Origin: JAAUTT01 sp963846585
GTDB taxonomy: Bacteria > Bacteroidota > Bacteroidia > Bacteroidales > JAAUTT01
DNA: 64,000 nt
Assembly (NCBI GenBank): GCA_963846585.1
Contig: CAWJWO010000015.1
Coordinates: 562,558-626,557, forward strand
Reading direction: 5' to 3'
How positions within the stretch are numbered: position 1 is the stretch's first letter; each line of letters starts with the position of its first letter. Positions 47,190-55,800 of the stretch are shown here, piece after piece. The notes beneath the pieces were generated by a model. The model saw nothing but the letters and a program-made list of their open reading frames with translations. It was not told the DNA's origin and did no database searches. A program made the translations under genes and the position numbers.

Positions 47190-47225
47190 AAAAGGTGGCC
47201 TTTATCAGGACCGCCTTTTATTTTA
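47190..47225. terminator. terminator after katG, possibly bidirectional
   Basis: AAAAGGTGG and CCGCCTTTT pair (one G-U) around a loop of about 12 nt, followed by ATTTT on the plus strand and preceded by A-rich sequence, so it could also stop minus-strand transcription of the convergent transporter gene. It starts 57 bp after the katG stop. Confidence 0.7.
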
Positions 47226-47241
47226 ATTGAATAATCAGCTC

Positions 47242-47883
47242 TCAACAACAATTTTTCCCTTTTGCTTTTTCAAATGCTTCCTTGCCTTCTGATATTGAAA
47301 AATAGATCAACCCTGCTGTACCTATTGGATCAGCATAAGCAAATCCCGTACATACATATATAAGGCTTGAAGCTAGTAATACCAATGACATGTAAACACA
47401 AATTTTTGTACAGTTTGCATCGGCGATGAGTGGTTGGGAATGTAAGCTGATTCCAAGTTTTTTCTTTGCATTCATCAACCAAAGCATGACTGAAATTGAA
47501 ACGATGGATATTACAATACCCCAGATCGCGGTTTCAGGTTTGTGATGGTTTAAAATATTAAAAATGATACCCATTAATAGGCCTAATGTTAATAGAAAGA
47601 ATGCCAGACCAGTTAGTTGTAATGCCTTTTTTTCAAAAGCGCTTTTTGGACTTTCCGGTTTTTGTTTAATACGTAAAATCATGATGGTGATACCAATCCC
47701 CGACAACACCTCTATAAAACTATCTGCACCAAATCCAAATAATGTCAAGGTTTCATTTTTGTATCCTAAAATAATGGATGCGAAACCTTCGATCAAATTG
47801 AAGATAATTGTAAAAAGACTTAAATAATAAGCTTTTTTATAAAGTTTCTGTTCTAATTCAAATGTATTAACATTTAAGCGCAT
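47242..47883 (-). CDS. CDF-like cation transporter, transmembrane domain only
   Basis: Membrane protein of 213 residues with six helices, resembling the transmembrane half of cation diffusion facilitators. The first metal-site helix carries LFGFGADSFIEVLSG near residue 50 and the fifth carries IADANCTKICVYMS near 153, where classic CDF exporters have HxxxD. The C-terminal cytoplasmic domain is absent and the protein ends in GKNCC, a possible metal-binding tail. It lies downstream of the NO reductase gene on the same strand, but a strong terminator stands between them. Substrate unknown; zinc or iron are plausible. Confidence 0.75.
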   Translation of the reverse strand: MRLNVNTFELEQKLYKKAYYLSLFTIIFNLIEGFASIILGYKNETLTLFGFGADSFIEVLSGIGITIMILRIKQKPESPKSAFEKKALQLTGLAFFLLTLGLLMGIIFNILNHHKPETAIWGIVISIVSISVMLWLMNAKKKLGISLHSQPLIADANCTKICVYMSLVLLASSLIYVCTGFAYADPIGTAGLIYFSISEGKEAFEKAKGKNCC

Positions 47884-47946
47884 ATGGATAAATAAATATT
47901 CTATAAGTTTACCATAATCATGAACTTCAAAATTTTAGTTAATTAA

Positions 47947-47982
47947 GTGAGTTCTGTTGATTGTTAATACAACAGAACTCAC
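47947..47982 (-). terminator. strong hairpin terminator after norZ
   Basis: Perfect 13-bp inverted repeat GTGAGTTCTGTTG / CAACAGAACTCAC with a 10-nt loop, 21 bp past the qNOR stop codon on the minus strand. The U-tract on that strand is weak (TTAATTAA), but the stem is the most stable in the window. Confidence 0.75.
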
Positions 47983-48002
47983 CAAACAAAATAACTATTA
48001 AA

Positions 48003-50243
48003 TTATTTCTTTGTAAAACTCCATCCAAATCTTAACCCAAAAATAAACCAGGCCAGTGAGACTGTGCCAGCTGCAAAAATGGTATCACCAATAATCCGTA
48101 ACCATTTAAAAGTAACAAGGTAAGGTTGATGTAGGAATTCAGCTGACCGAGCATACCACAAACCATCCTGAACACTTGCCACAGTTTGGGCAAGTCCTAC
48201 AGGCAACAGACTTAACAATACCATAGCCAGTAAGCCAATATTAAGACACCAGAAAGTAAATTTTATCCATTTTTCTTTCCAAATTACATCTTTGTTCATA
48301 TCCCGTAATACAAATAACATGAGGCCGATTCCAAGCATACCATATACCCCGAATAAAGCGGCATGACCGTGAAGCGGAGTGGTATTTAATCCCTGCATGT
48401 AATAAAGAGCTATTGGAGGGTTAATAAGAAAACCGAAAATTCCCGCACCAACTAAATTCCAAAATGCAACTGCAATGAAACAATAAATTGGCCATTTATA
48501 ATCTTTGATCCACTCATTGCTACGACTTAGTTTAAGATTATCAAACGCTTCAAAACCCATTAATACCAGGGGTACAACTTCAAGTGCACTAAAACTTGCA
48601 CCAATTGCCATTATTGATGTTGGTGTACCTGTAAAATACAAATGATGGAAAGTACCTAATATACCACCCGAAAGGAATACAATGGTAGAAAACATCACTG
48701 CTGTTGTTGCTGTTACCGCTTTGATAATTTGCAAACGGACAAATAAAAATGCAACTACTACAGCAGCAAAAACTTCAAAAAATCCTTCTACCCAAAGATG
48801 TACTACCCACCAACGCCAGTATTCAGCAATGGCCAAATTGGTTTGGCGACCCCACATGAGTCCTGCTCCATAAAATGCAGCAATTGCTATTGTTGAAATC
48901 AGGAACAATACCAATAGGTTTCTGCTATCTGATTTTTGTTTTAATGCCGGCCAAATAGCCCTGCCCATTAATAAAAGCCAGATAATTAGCCCTACAAAGA
49001 GAAATATTTGCCAGAATCGGCCCAAATCTACATATTCATAACCCTGGTGTCCAAACCAGAAGTTTTGAATATATCCTAATTTTTGCATTACACCAAACCA
49101 TTGTCCAGTCAATGAACCAGCCACAATTACCAGCAGTGCAATAAATAAGAAATTTACTCCCAGACGCTGGAATTTAGGTTCTATCCCTGAAATTGCCGGA
49201 GCATAATACAAACCTGTAGCCAACCATGATGTTGCAATCCAGAAAATAGCTATCTGCAAATGCCATGTCCTGGAAATTGAATATGGAAGCCAGTTGGATA
49301 AAGGTATTCCATAAAATGCTTGACCTTCCACAGCATAGTGTGCAGTAATCACTCCCATGATCACCTGTACCAATAAAAGTGCTGACACGATCCAGAAATA
49401 TTTTACCGTTGCCCTCTGAGAAGGAGTTTGTATTTCATTGTGAAGTGGAAAACGTGAAGGAATAGAATCTGCTGCTATTTCACGTCGCCGGGCATAATAC
49501 CAAACCATTAATCCAATACCAGCAATCAAAATGATCACACTGAACCCAGTCCATAACAATAGAGCCCCTGTAGGCTTATTTGCTACCAGTTCATCTGCCG
49601 GCCAATTGTTGGTATAGGTGATTTTTTGTCCTGGGCGTTCAGTTATACATGCCCACGATATCCAAAAGAAGAATGCATTTAACACACGAACCCGTTCAGG
49701 GTCTTTTAATGAATTGATTGGGATACTGTAGGCATCACGCAAACCACCAAGAGAAGGATTGTTGGTAAATAATCCCCCGTAAAATTTACTATTGTCAGCA
49801 ATTGCTTCCGCTCGCAAATTTGATACTACAATAGATTTATTTAATGCATTATATGTATTAGTTCGCAACTCCCTTTGCAAAGTTATTTTTAATGCAGCTT
49901 TACGTTCATCAGAAAGCTTATCATATGGCACCCTATCGGAGTTTAAAGCCAATTGATTGATTATAAATAAAGCTTCTTTGTGCAGCCAGTCAGCACTCCA
50001 ATCGGGAGCAACATAAGCACCATGACCCCATACAGTGCCTAATTCCTGCCCGCCCATCGATTGCCAGACATTTTGACCATCTTTAATATCCTGACCCGTA
50101 AAAAGTACTTTTCCGTCAATCGTAATTACTTTGTCGGGAATAGGAGGAGCTTGCCTGTAAATCTCATGTCCGAAATAAAGCAAAACAGCAAATGAAATGG
50201 TTATAACCGCTAAAAAGCCTAACCAAAGTTTTTTTGTAGTCAT
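48003..50243 (-). CDS. norZ: quinol-dependent nitric oxide reductase (qNOR)
   Basis: Membrane enzyme of 746 residues that reduces NO to N2O with electrons from quinol. The N-terminal extension (GQDIKDGQNVWQSMGGQELGTVWGHGAY) resembles fused NorC without its CxxCH, the defining trait of qNOR. The catalytic domain has WRWWVVHLWVEGFFEVFAAV with FeB His and Glu ligands, GTFHHLYFTG with the two other His ligands, and LHGHAALFGVYG with heme ligands. It has about 14 helices. It is followed upstream on the same strand by hemerythrin and RIC genes, making an NO-detoxification operon. Confidence 0.95.
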   Translation of the reverse strand: MTTKKLWLGFLAVITISFAVLLYFGHEIYRQAPPIPDKVITIDGKVLFTGQDIKDGQNVWQSMGGQELGTVWGHGAYVAPDWSADWLHKEALFIINQLALNSDRVPYDKLSDERKAALKITLQRELRTNTYNALNKSIVVSNLRAEAIADNSKFYGGLFTNNPSLGGLRDAYSIPINSLKDPERVRVLNAFFFWISWACITERPGQKITYTNNWPADELVANKPTGALLLWTGFSVIILIAGIGLMVWYYARRREIAADSIPSRFPLHNEIQTPSQRATVKYFWIVSALLLVQVIMGVITAHYAVEGQAFYGIPLSNWLPYSISRTWHLQIAIFWIATSWLATGLYYAPAISGIEPKFQRLGVNFLFIALLVIVAGSLTGQWFGVMQKLGYIQNFWFGHQGYEYVDLGRFWQIFLFVGLIIWLLLMGRAIWPALKQKSDSRNLLVLFLISTIAIAAFYGAGLMWGRQTNLAIAEYWRWWVVHLWVEGFFEVFAAVVVAFLFVRLQIIKAVTATTAVMFSTIVFLSGGILGTFHHLYFTGTPTSIMAIGASFSALEVVPLVLMGFEAFDNLKLSRSNEWIKDYKWPIYCFIAVAFWNLVGAGIFGFLINPPIALYYMQGLNTTPLHGHAALFGVYGMLGIGLMLFVLRDMNKDVIWKEKWIKFTFWCLNIGLLAMVLLSLLPVGLAQTVASVQDGLWYARSAEFLHQPYLVTFKWLRIIGDTIFAAGTVSLAWFIFGLRFGWSFTKK

Positions 50244-50277
50244 AATTTTTAATTTTAGTTAAGTAATATCGTTTCCA

Positions 50278-50820
50278 TTAATGATAAACTTCCTCAAGTT
50301 TTTCGATGGCCATAATACAATCCTTTAATACTCCACCACAGTAATTCTTATTTTCAACTTCTGCAAATTCCCTTAATAAATGCTGTTGTTCATTTTCGGA
50401 AAGTACCTGATCGGCCATCCGGAATAATACATTGTTTTCCTTTGCAATGTGGCTACATAATAATTCGATGTATCCCTGCATGTTTTGATAAATACTTGTA
50501 AGACCATTTGAACTATCTTTATTGTAGTTGGATAAACCTTCAGCCATACCTTTTACAAAGTTTCTGCCTTGTGTGTGATCGTGGAGCATAACAGCCACAG
50601 GGCCTTGTTCAGTCGAATAGCCTTTCTTTACCATCAATGGGAACAACAGGTTCTCCTCCTTGGCATGATGATAACCATCGGCATAGCTTTTAATTAAGTT
50701 AATTACTTGTTCAACGTGTTCTATATTGGAACTTTTCATCATTACCATCTTTTCCATAACATCAATTAAACGCAGGATGTTAATATGGTCGTTTTCTAAA
50801 TTTTTTGTTGCTGTGTTCAT
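50278..50820 (-). CDS. hemerythrin-domain protein
   Basis: Soluble four-helix hemerythrin-like protein of 180 residues. Diiron ligands are visible in NDHINILRLIDVM (His near 12), YHHAKEENLLFPLM (His and Glu near 56-60), LHDHTQGRNF (His near 80) and LCSHIAKENNVLF (His and Glu near 120). A CGGVLKDC pair of cysteines follows near the C-terminus. In the NO-stress setting it could sense or bind oxygen or NO, or donate iron. It lies between norZ (34 bp) and ric (38 bp) on the same strand. Confidence 0.88.
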   Translation of the reverse strand: MNTATKNLENDHINILRLIDVMEKMVMMKSSNIEHVEQVINLIKSYADGYHHAKEENLLFPLMVKKGYSTEQGPVAVMLHDHTQGRNFVKGMAEGLSNYNKDSSNGLTSIYQNMQGYIELLCSHIAKENNVLFRMADQVLSENEQQHLLREFAEVENKNYCGGVLKDCIMAIEKLEEVYH

Positions 50821-50858
50821 ATTAAATAAGTTACGTTATATTAATTATATGTCAGGTG

Positions 50859-51557
50859 CTAAATTTTTAAAGCTTTAGGATATAATATGTTATTTTCAAG
50901 ATGTACATGAACATGCAAATCGTCTTCAAATTGTTTTAATAATTTAAAAGCTACATGATATGTACTGCAGCCATCTTGTGGGACTGAGTAGCCAAAGGTT
51001 ATTTCGTTGATTTTATCCATCGCGCCACCTGCAAATTCATGTTCGACGCTCATACGTTTAATTTCAGAGAATATTAGAGATTTTACCGTTGATGAATTTG
51101 TTTTTAAAGCCTCTTTGATAGCTGGAAATAATACTTCTTCTTCTTTTTTAAGGTGTTGTAAAAGTTCAGTATTTATCTTTGAGAATAATTCGGCAACTTC
51201 AATAAGTTCAGGATGATTAGAACCATGGGCTGTTTTAATTTTCTGAGTATAAAAAATCAATTCCGGCAAGTATTTAAGCACATATTTATGATGAGTATTT
51301 AAAATATAATCTGCAAGAAAACCTAAATCCCATTCATTGAAATTTTGTGCTTGATTTACATGTATATTTTCTAGTTCATTTAACTGGTTTATAAGTGTAT
51401 TCGGGTCGACAGCTTTTTCGTTACAAGCACTATCAAGACTTTTATTGCCCCCGCAGCAGAAATCGATACCTGCATTCTTGAATATTTCTGCAGCCCTGAA
51501 GTCCGATGCCACAATTTCACCAATCGACATTTGGTTGTATGATGATTCTTTTAACAT
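50859..51557 (-). CDS. ric: iron-sulfur cluster repair di-iron protein (RIC/ScdA/YtfE)
   Basis: Repairs iron-sulfur clusters damaged by nitric oxide or oxidants. The N-terminal ScdA_N domain has IVASDFRAAEIFKNAGIDFC with Cys34-Cys35 and CGGNKSLDSAC. The hemerythrin-like domain follows with NTHHKYVLKYLPEL, the histidines around HGSNHPELIEV, LKKEEEVLFPAI, VEHEFAGGAM and HVHLENNILYPKAL. Length 232 is standard. It is divergent from an Rrf2 regulator across a 114-bp region containing an 18-bp palindrome, so it is the first gene of the norZ-side operon and likely derepressed by NO. Confidence 0.93.
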   Translation of the reverse strand: MLKESSYNQMSIGEIVASDFRAAEIFKNAGIDFCCGGNKSLDSACNEKAVDPNTLINQLNELENIHVNQAQNFNEWDLGFLADYILNTHHKYVLKYLPELIFYTQKIKTAHGSNHPELIEVAELFSKINTELLQHLKKEEEVLFPAIKEALKTNSSTVKSLIFSEIKRMSVEHEFAGGAMDKINEITFGYSVPQDGCSTYHVAFKLLKQFEDDLHVHVHLENNILYPKALKI

Positions 51558-51584
51558 ATAAAATTGTTTTAATTATTACGGATG

Positions 51585-51592
51585 TAAAGGTA
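51585..51592 (-). promoter_or_regulatory. candidate -7 element of the ric operon
   Basis: On the minus strand TACCTTTA matches TAnnTTTG at seven of eight positions, 28 bp upstream of the ric start. The -33 region of this promoter would fall inside the palindrome at 51612-51629. Confidence 0.35.
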
Positions 51593-51611
51593 TGAAATAT
51601 TTTTTAAAAAG

Positions 51612-51629
51612 ACTAAAAGGTCTTTTAGT
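51612..51629. promoter_or_regulatory. Rrf2-family operator between ric and the Rrf2 gene
   Basis: ACTAAAAG-GT-CTTTTAGT is a perfect inverted repeat with 8-bp arms in the divergent region. Its size and position fit an Rrf2/NsrR operator. It would overlap the -33 regions of both the ric promoter (minus) and the Rrf2 promoter (plus), allowing one dimer to shut both. Confidence 0.65.
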
Positions 51630-51646
51630 TTTTTACAAAAATTTTA

Positions 51647-51654
51647 TATCTTTG
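51647..51654 (+). promoter_or_regulatory. -7 element of the Rrf2 regulator gene
   Basis: TATCTTTG matches TAnnTTTG exactly, 17 bp before the ATG. The -33 region 20 bp upstream lies in the right arm of the palindromic operator. Confidence 0.45.
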
Positions 51655-51671
51655 CAAAAAAACAATTTAGC

Positions 51672-52082
51672 ATGTTTAATAAAGAAACTGAATACGCATT
51701 AAGAGGTCTGGTATATATCCAGCTTCAAAACCATAAAGAGAAGAAACCTGGAGTGACCGAAATTGCCAAAGAGATAGAAGCACCACAATTTTATACAGGT
51801 AAAATTTTACAACGGCTGGTGCGAAATGGTTTTGTGGAATCGCAGAAAGGGAAAGGTGGCGGTTTTTACTTTGATAAAGATAAACCTGACATTGCAATTA
51901 AAGATTTAATTATAGCAACAGAAGGTGGTAAAATATTAACTGATTGCGGATTTGGATTAAAAAAATGTGATGCAAATAAGCCTTGCCCTTTACATGACCA
52001 ATACGGACCCATCAGAGAGGCAATTAATAATCTTGTCACAAACGAAACCATACAATCCCTGGCAAAAAAGTATACTCTTTAA
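51672..52082 (+). CDS. Rrf2-family transcriptional regulator (NsrR/IscR-like)
   Basis: DNA-binding regulator of 136 residues. The winged helix has KETEYALRGLVYIQL at the start, the recognition region EIAKEIEAPQFYTGKILQRL and the wing KGKGGGFYFDKDK. Cys92, Cys99 and Cys105 (DCGFGLKKCDANKPCPLHDQ) are spaced as in iron-sulfur-binding Rrf2 proteins. Facing ric, hemerythrin and norZ across a shared operator, it most likely is the NO-responsive repressor of that operon. The coding end is followed directly by the remnant of a DUF438 gene, so its extreme C-terminus may have been altered by the rearrangement. Confidence 0.88.
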   Translation: MFNKETEYALRGLVYIQLQNHKEKKPGVTEIAKEIEAPQFYTGKILQRLVRNGFVESQKGKGGGFYFDKDKPDIAIKDLIIATEGGKILTDCGFGLKKCDANKPCPLHDQYGPIREAINNLVTNETIQSLAKKYTL

Positions 52083-52596
52083 GCTCCATGGCCTTTTCAA
52101 TGAGCTAATGGATGTTGATAAGCATTACAAACGCAAGGAATATTTGTTATTCCCATTTCTTGAAAAGTACGGCATAACAGGCCCTTCTACAGTTATGTGG
52201 GGCAAACATGACGAAACGAGAACTAAATTAAAAGCTGCAATAGAATTGGTTTCAGCTTCCGGGAACATCTCTGGTGAAGAAGTTAAAACTGTAGAAGAAC
52301 TGGTTTTACTTCCTGCAATAAAAGCTATTACTGATATGATTACAAGAGAAGAAGAAATTCTTTTCCCCATGAGTATGGATAAGCTTACAGAGGAAGATTG
52401 GTATACTATTGATCAACAGACCATGGAGTTCGGATATTGCCTCTACGACCCTCAGGTAGAATGGAAACCGGTAGGAGTAACAACAAACGAAGTCGTATAT
52501 AATACAAAAAATTCAATTCTACTTACTACCGGAAGTTTCAGCCTGGATGAAATCGAATCCCTTTTTAAAACACTTCCCATTGATATTAATTTATAA
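52083..52596 (+). pseudogene. DUF438 hemerythrin/PAS gene remnant, truncated at both ends
   Basis: The frame reads LHGLFNELMDVDKHYKRKEY, then FPFLEKYGITGPSTVMWGKH and EEEILFPMSMDKLTEEDWY, diagnostic of the hemerythrin-like core of DUF438 proteins. The DUF438 N-terminal domain and the first hemerythrin helix are missing, and the sequence stops at LPIDINL, exactly where the PAS domain normally begins. The left break coincides with the Rrf2 stop codon, the right break with a cydA fragment. The only usable start is ATG at 52108 (MDVDKHY), giving about 163 residues lacking some iron ligands. Probably dead. Confidence 0.7.
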
Positions 52597-52932
52597 GAAT
52601 AATCCCAAAGCAATAGCTTCCATAAAAAAGGCTGTTCCTTCCCAAGAGAAAGGCATACCTATAATAGCTCCGGCATGTAGCATAAATTTTGGCCAAAGCA
52701 ATCCTAATTCAAACGACAATACAGTACCGGATACGGCGCCTACAGCAAAAAAAATTGCCACTCCCCGAGACCAGGCTTTAGCCAAATCGAGGTAAACTTG
52801 TTTGCCTGTTTTTATCCATTTTAATTCGGCAATAAACATTAACCAGGGCATAGTCATTCCAATACAGGCAAAAACTATATGAAATACAAAAGAAACTGTC
52901 ATTTGTAACCTGGCAGCGAGGAAATTATCCAT
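52591..52932 (-). pseudogene. cydA: cydA fragment (cytochrome bd oxidase subunit I, N-terminal part)
   Basis: The first 113 residues of CydA: NFLAARLQMTVSFVFHIVFA carries the heme-ligand His near residue 18, followed by VSGTVLSFELGLLWPKFM and FSWEGTAFFMEAIALGLFL. Full-length CydA is about 440-520 residues, so three quarters are missing, including the quinol loop and the Met and second His heme ligands. No cydB is present. The reading frame ends within the DUF438 remnant of the opposite strand, with 6 bp overlap, so one deletion joint truncated both genes. Confidence 0.8.
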
Positions 52933-53189
52933 TAAGTGTTTTTTTATGCCTGACTTATTTCATTCTCAAGTGTATTTCTAACAATTATAAAATAGAATAG
53001 TTAAGCAATAAACACAAGAAATCAATAGCTATTTTTGTCTACTACTAACATTAAAAATCTTTATTATCCAAGGGATCATAATATTTATTAATAATTTGAC
53101 GATACCATATAAAATCATTAACATAAAGAATATTCTTTCTAAATGAACTTTTATGGTTTGTTCTACCTTTGGTATAAAAGCATTGACCC

Positions 53190-54482
53190 ATGAAAGCAAA
53201 CATTCCTGAAGTTGCAAAGAAACGCATTGTAGTTATTGGAGGTGGTTTTGCCGGTCTTACGTTCACAATTAAATTGGTCAAATCAAACTATCAGGTAGTG
53301 TTGATTGACAAACATAATTATCACATGTTTCAACCATTGTTTTATCAGGTTGCTACGGCTGGTATTGAACCCAGTGCAATATCATTCCCTTTTCGCAAAG
53401 TTTTTCAATCAAAACGAAATATCCATATTAGAATTACTGAAGTTTTACGGATAGAACCAGAAAATAACCGGGTAATTACTAAAGTCGGATTAATAAATTA
53501 CGATTATTTGATAATTGCCGTTGGTGCTACTTCCAATTATTTTGGAAACGAAAATATACAGGAAAAATCATTCCCCCTGAAATCAGTATCAGAAGCTTTA
53601 GCTTTACGAAATGCAATTTTACAAAATTTCGAAAATAGATTAATCAGCGAGGACCCTGATGAACAAGAGGGAATGATGAACATAGTTGTTGTAGGTGGTG
53701 GACCTACAGGAGTAGAAACGAGTGGAGCTCTGGCAGAAATGAAACATTATGTTCTTCCAAAAGACTATCCTGAAATTGATTTTAACCTTATGAATATATA
53801 TTTGATTGAAGCTTCTTCTAAATTGTTAAATGGCATGTCAGAGATATCTTCAATAAAAGCTTATCAATATCTTATAAAATTGGGAGTTATAATAATAAAA
53901 GAAACCGCTGTGAGTGATTTCGACGGTAAAACTGTTCTTCTCAGCAACGGAACGACAATTCGCACTGATACACTCATTTGGGCAGCAGGAATAAATGGAA
54001 ATATGTTAGAAGGTATTAAACCTGACGCTATTGGTCGTGGAAATAGGTTAAAGGTTGACCAAATGAACCTTGTTAAAGGATATTCAAATATTTATGCCAT
54101 TGGAGATATAGCCCTAATGGTTACTGAAAAATATCCAAACGGACATCCACAGGTTGCTCAGGTCGCTATCCAACAAGCTACCAATCTGGCCAACAACTTC
54201 CAAAAAATGATAACTGGAAAATCATTTGAACCATTCTGTTACCACGATTTAGGCACTATGGCTACAGTTGGTAGAAATTTAGCGGTAGTTGATTTGCCTT
54301 ATTTAAAATTTCAAGGATTTTTTGCCTGGTTGGTATGGATGTTTATTCATCTTAAATCAATTCTGGGTGTTAAAAACAAACTGTTGATCTTTATTAATTG
54401 GTTTTGGAGTTATATCACATATGACCAATCATTAAGGCTAATTATTAAACCTAAAATAAAACCAAAGAAAAATTTGAATTAA
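53190..54482 (+). CDS. ndh: type II NADH dehydrogenase (NDH-2)
   Basis: Single-subunit NADH:quinone oxidoreductase on the inner face of the membrane, non-proton-pumping. FAD binding is shown by VVIGGGFAGLTFTIKL near residue 11 and TNIYAIGDIA-like YSNIYAIGDIALM near 305; NADH binding by VVVGGGPTGVETSGALAEM near 165. The quinone-site segment HPQVAQVAIQQATNLANN is also typical. A hydrophobic C-terminal stretch (FQGFFAWLVWMFIHL) anchors it. At 430 residues it is complete. It can feed electrons into the menaquinol pool used by ACIII and qNOR. Confidence 0.92.
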   Translation: MKANIPEVAKKRIVVIGGGFAGLTFTIKLVKSNYQVVLIDKHNYHMFQPLFYQVATAGIEPSAISFPFRKVFQSKRNIHIRITEVLRIEPENNRVITKVGLINYDYLIIAVGATSNYFGNENIQEKSFPLKSVSEALALRNAILQNFENRLISEDPDEQEGMMNIVVVGGGPTGVETSGALAEMKHYVLPKDYPEIDFNLMNIYLIEASSKLLNGMSEISSIKAYQYLIKLGVIIIKETAVSDFDGKTVLLSNGTTIRTDTLIWAAGINGNMLEGIKPDAIGRGNRLKVDQMNLVKGYSNIYAIGDIALMVTEKYPNGHPQVAQVAIQQATNLANNFQKMITGKSFEPFCYHDLGTMATVGRNLAVVDLPYLKFQGFFAWLVWMFIHLKSILGVKNKLLIFINWFWSYITYDQSLRLIIKPKIKPKKNLN

Positions 54483-54725
54483 TGATGACAATAAATCATT
54501 ATACATAATTTTCCTTGTAGGTTATTATGAAATCGATGATGGGTAAGGTATCTGTAATGTATTTGTTCAAAAATCACTTACCTGATAATGGGGTAATTTA
54601 AAACTTAGACATATGAAACTTTGGCAATTCTGAAGAAAATAAAGCAAAGTGGAGACCGGAAACCACTTGAAAAAACGGGGCCATACCGAAAAGCCAGACG
54701 AGTAGGAACATTAATAACAAAATCT

Positions 54726-55067
54726 ATGGAAAACACAGAAACTAAAACAGATCATCCAATGAAATGGTATCATTACATCGCTGTATTCTTTGCGGGTACT
54801 TTTTTAACCAATGTTATCCCGCATTTTGTAAATGGAATTTCAGGAAATTATTTTCCAACGCCTTTCTCTAATCCTCCGGGTAAAGGACTTTCTTCGCCAT
54901 TGACAAATGTACTTTGGGCTTTATTGAATTTACTGATCGGTTATCTTCTCTTTAGAGTTAGTAAAGCAAATTCAAAAAACAAACTGGCACTTCTTATCTT
55001 TTTTATCGGTATCATTTTCGTTAGTATTATGCTTAGTATGGCCTTTATGGATAAAGCAAAAATGTAA
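54726..55067 (+). CDS. small three-helix membrane protein
   Basis: Unrecognised 113-residue protein. Three hydrophobic segments are visible: WYHYIAVFFAGTFLTNVIPH (about 15-34), LTNVLWALLNLLIGYLLF (about 60-77) and LALLIFFIGIIFVSIML (about 88-104). The polar segment between the first two contains PTPFSNPPGKGLSSPL. The start at 54726 (MENTETKTDHPMKW) is chosen because the frame upstream to 54621 codes for a basic, low-quality stretch unlike a protein N-terminus. It is followed by a good terminator hairpin, so it is transcribed singly or with ndh. Confidence 0.6.
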   Translation: MENTETKTDHPMKWYHYIAVFFAGTFLTNVIPHFVNGISGNYFPTPFSNPPGKGLSSPLTNVLWALLNLLIGYLLFRVSKANSKNKLALLIFFIGIIFVSIMLSMAFMDKAKM

Positions 55068-55110
55068 GTTTTGAAAAATCCTCCGTCAAATCAATTTCCT
55101 GAAAACATTA

Positions 55111-55142
55111 GTATCCATGCGGTTAACTACATGGATACATTT
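55111..55142 (+). terminator. hairpin terminator after the small membrane protein gene
   Basis: Perfect 9-bp stem GTATCCATG / CATGGATAC with a 10-nt loop, followed by ATTTTAACTATTT. It lies 44 bp after the stop codon. Confidence 0.6.
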
Positions 55143-55291
55143 TAACTATTTGGTGTCAATTCCCACACCATAAATTTCGATAAATAATTTAAAAAAAATC
55201 TTTCATATCTTCCATAATATATGATTAGCACAATTTATTGAATTTTGGGTTATCTTTATAATGTCTTTTAAACTCATTAAATACTAAAACT

Positions 55292-55729
55292 ATGTGTAGA
55301 ATATTACGTTGGATTGGTTACGCATCTACTCTTGTTGGTGCTATATTAATTGTCTTGGCAATTATTGGAAGTTGTAAATATCATCATCATATGGTTCATG
55401 AACATGGGATGGCCTACTCTAATATGCAACATCCTGGTGGCGGGATGGCTGTTGCTAAAACTGATTCCGGAAGCATGAAACATTCCATGATGGTTAAACA
55501 AGATTCTGCAAAATGCTGTAAAAATCAGGCAATGTGTTGTGCTGCAGCTCCTATGATTTGTCAAAGTTGCCAAATGCATCATGCCCGTATTTGCTTTAAA
55601 ATTGGATTGGCAATCTGTTTTTTGTTGTTAGCAATTGTATTAATTACTATTAGTAATAGTTGCAGATGCAAAAAATGTTGTGAATCCAAAGAAGGCAAAA
55701 GTGAAAGTAAGATTGAAAAGAAGGAATAA
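55292..55729 (+). CDS. Cys/His/Met-rich membrane protein, putative metal binding
   Basis: Unrecognised 145-residue protein. Two membrane helices (about 8-27 and 103-122) flank a loop that is strikingly rich in metal ligands: HHHMVHEHGMAYSNMQH, several Met-rich turns, CCKNQAMCC and ICQSCQMHHARIC. A second cluster CRCKKCC follows the last helix, before a charged tail. Methionine-histidine clusters of this kind are typical of copper handling; cysteines suit copper(I) or zinc. Not truncated: the start fits a short N-terminus and a terminator follows. Placed near oxidase-unrelated genes, its partner is unclear. Confidence 0.65.
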   Translation: MCRILRWIGYASTLVGAILIVLAIIGSCKYHHHMVHEHGMAYSNMQHPGGGMAVAKTDSGSMKHSMMVKQDSAKCCKNQAMCCAAAPMICQSCQMHHARICFKIGLAICFLLLAIVLITISNSCRCKKCCESKEGKSESKIEKKE

Positions 55730-55765
55730 TTTATTTTCATCAGGTTCGTTTCAGGAGTAATCGAG

Positions 55766-55800
55766 TAGGAGGAAAATAAAATAAAAATCCTCCTATTTTA
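55766..55800 (+). terminator. hairpin terminator after the metal-rich membrane protein gene
   Basis: Perfect 8-bp stem TAGGAGGA / TCCTCCTA around an A-rich 14-nt loop, followed by TTTTATTT. It starts 37 bp after the stop codon. Confidence 0.75.

Noticed and set aside
54621..54725. N-terminal extension of the small membrane protein
   Set aside because: The upstream in-frame stretch is basic and low in protein-like features; the ATG at 54726 gives a normal N-terminus.
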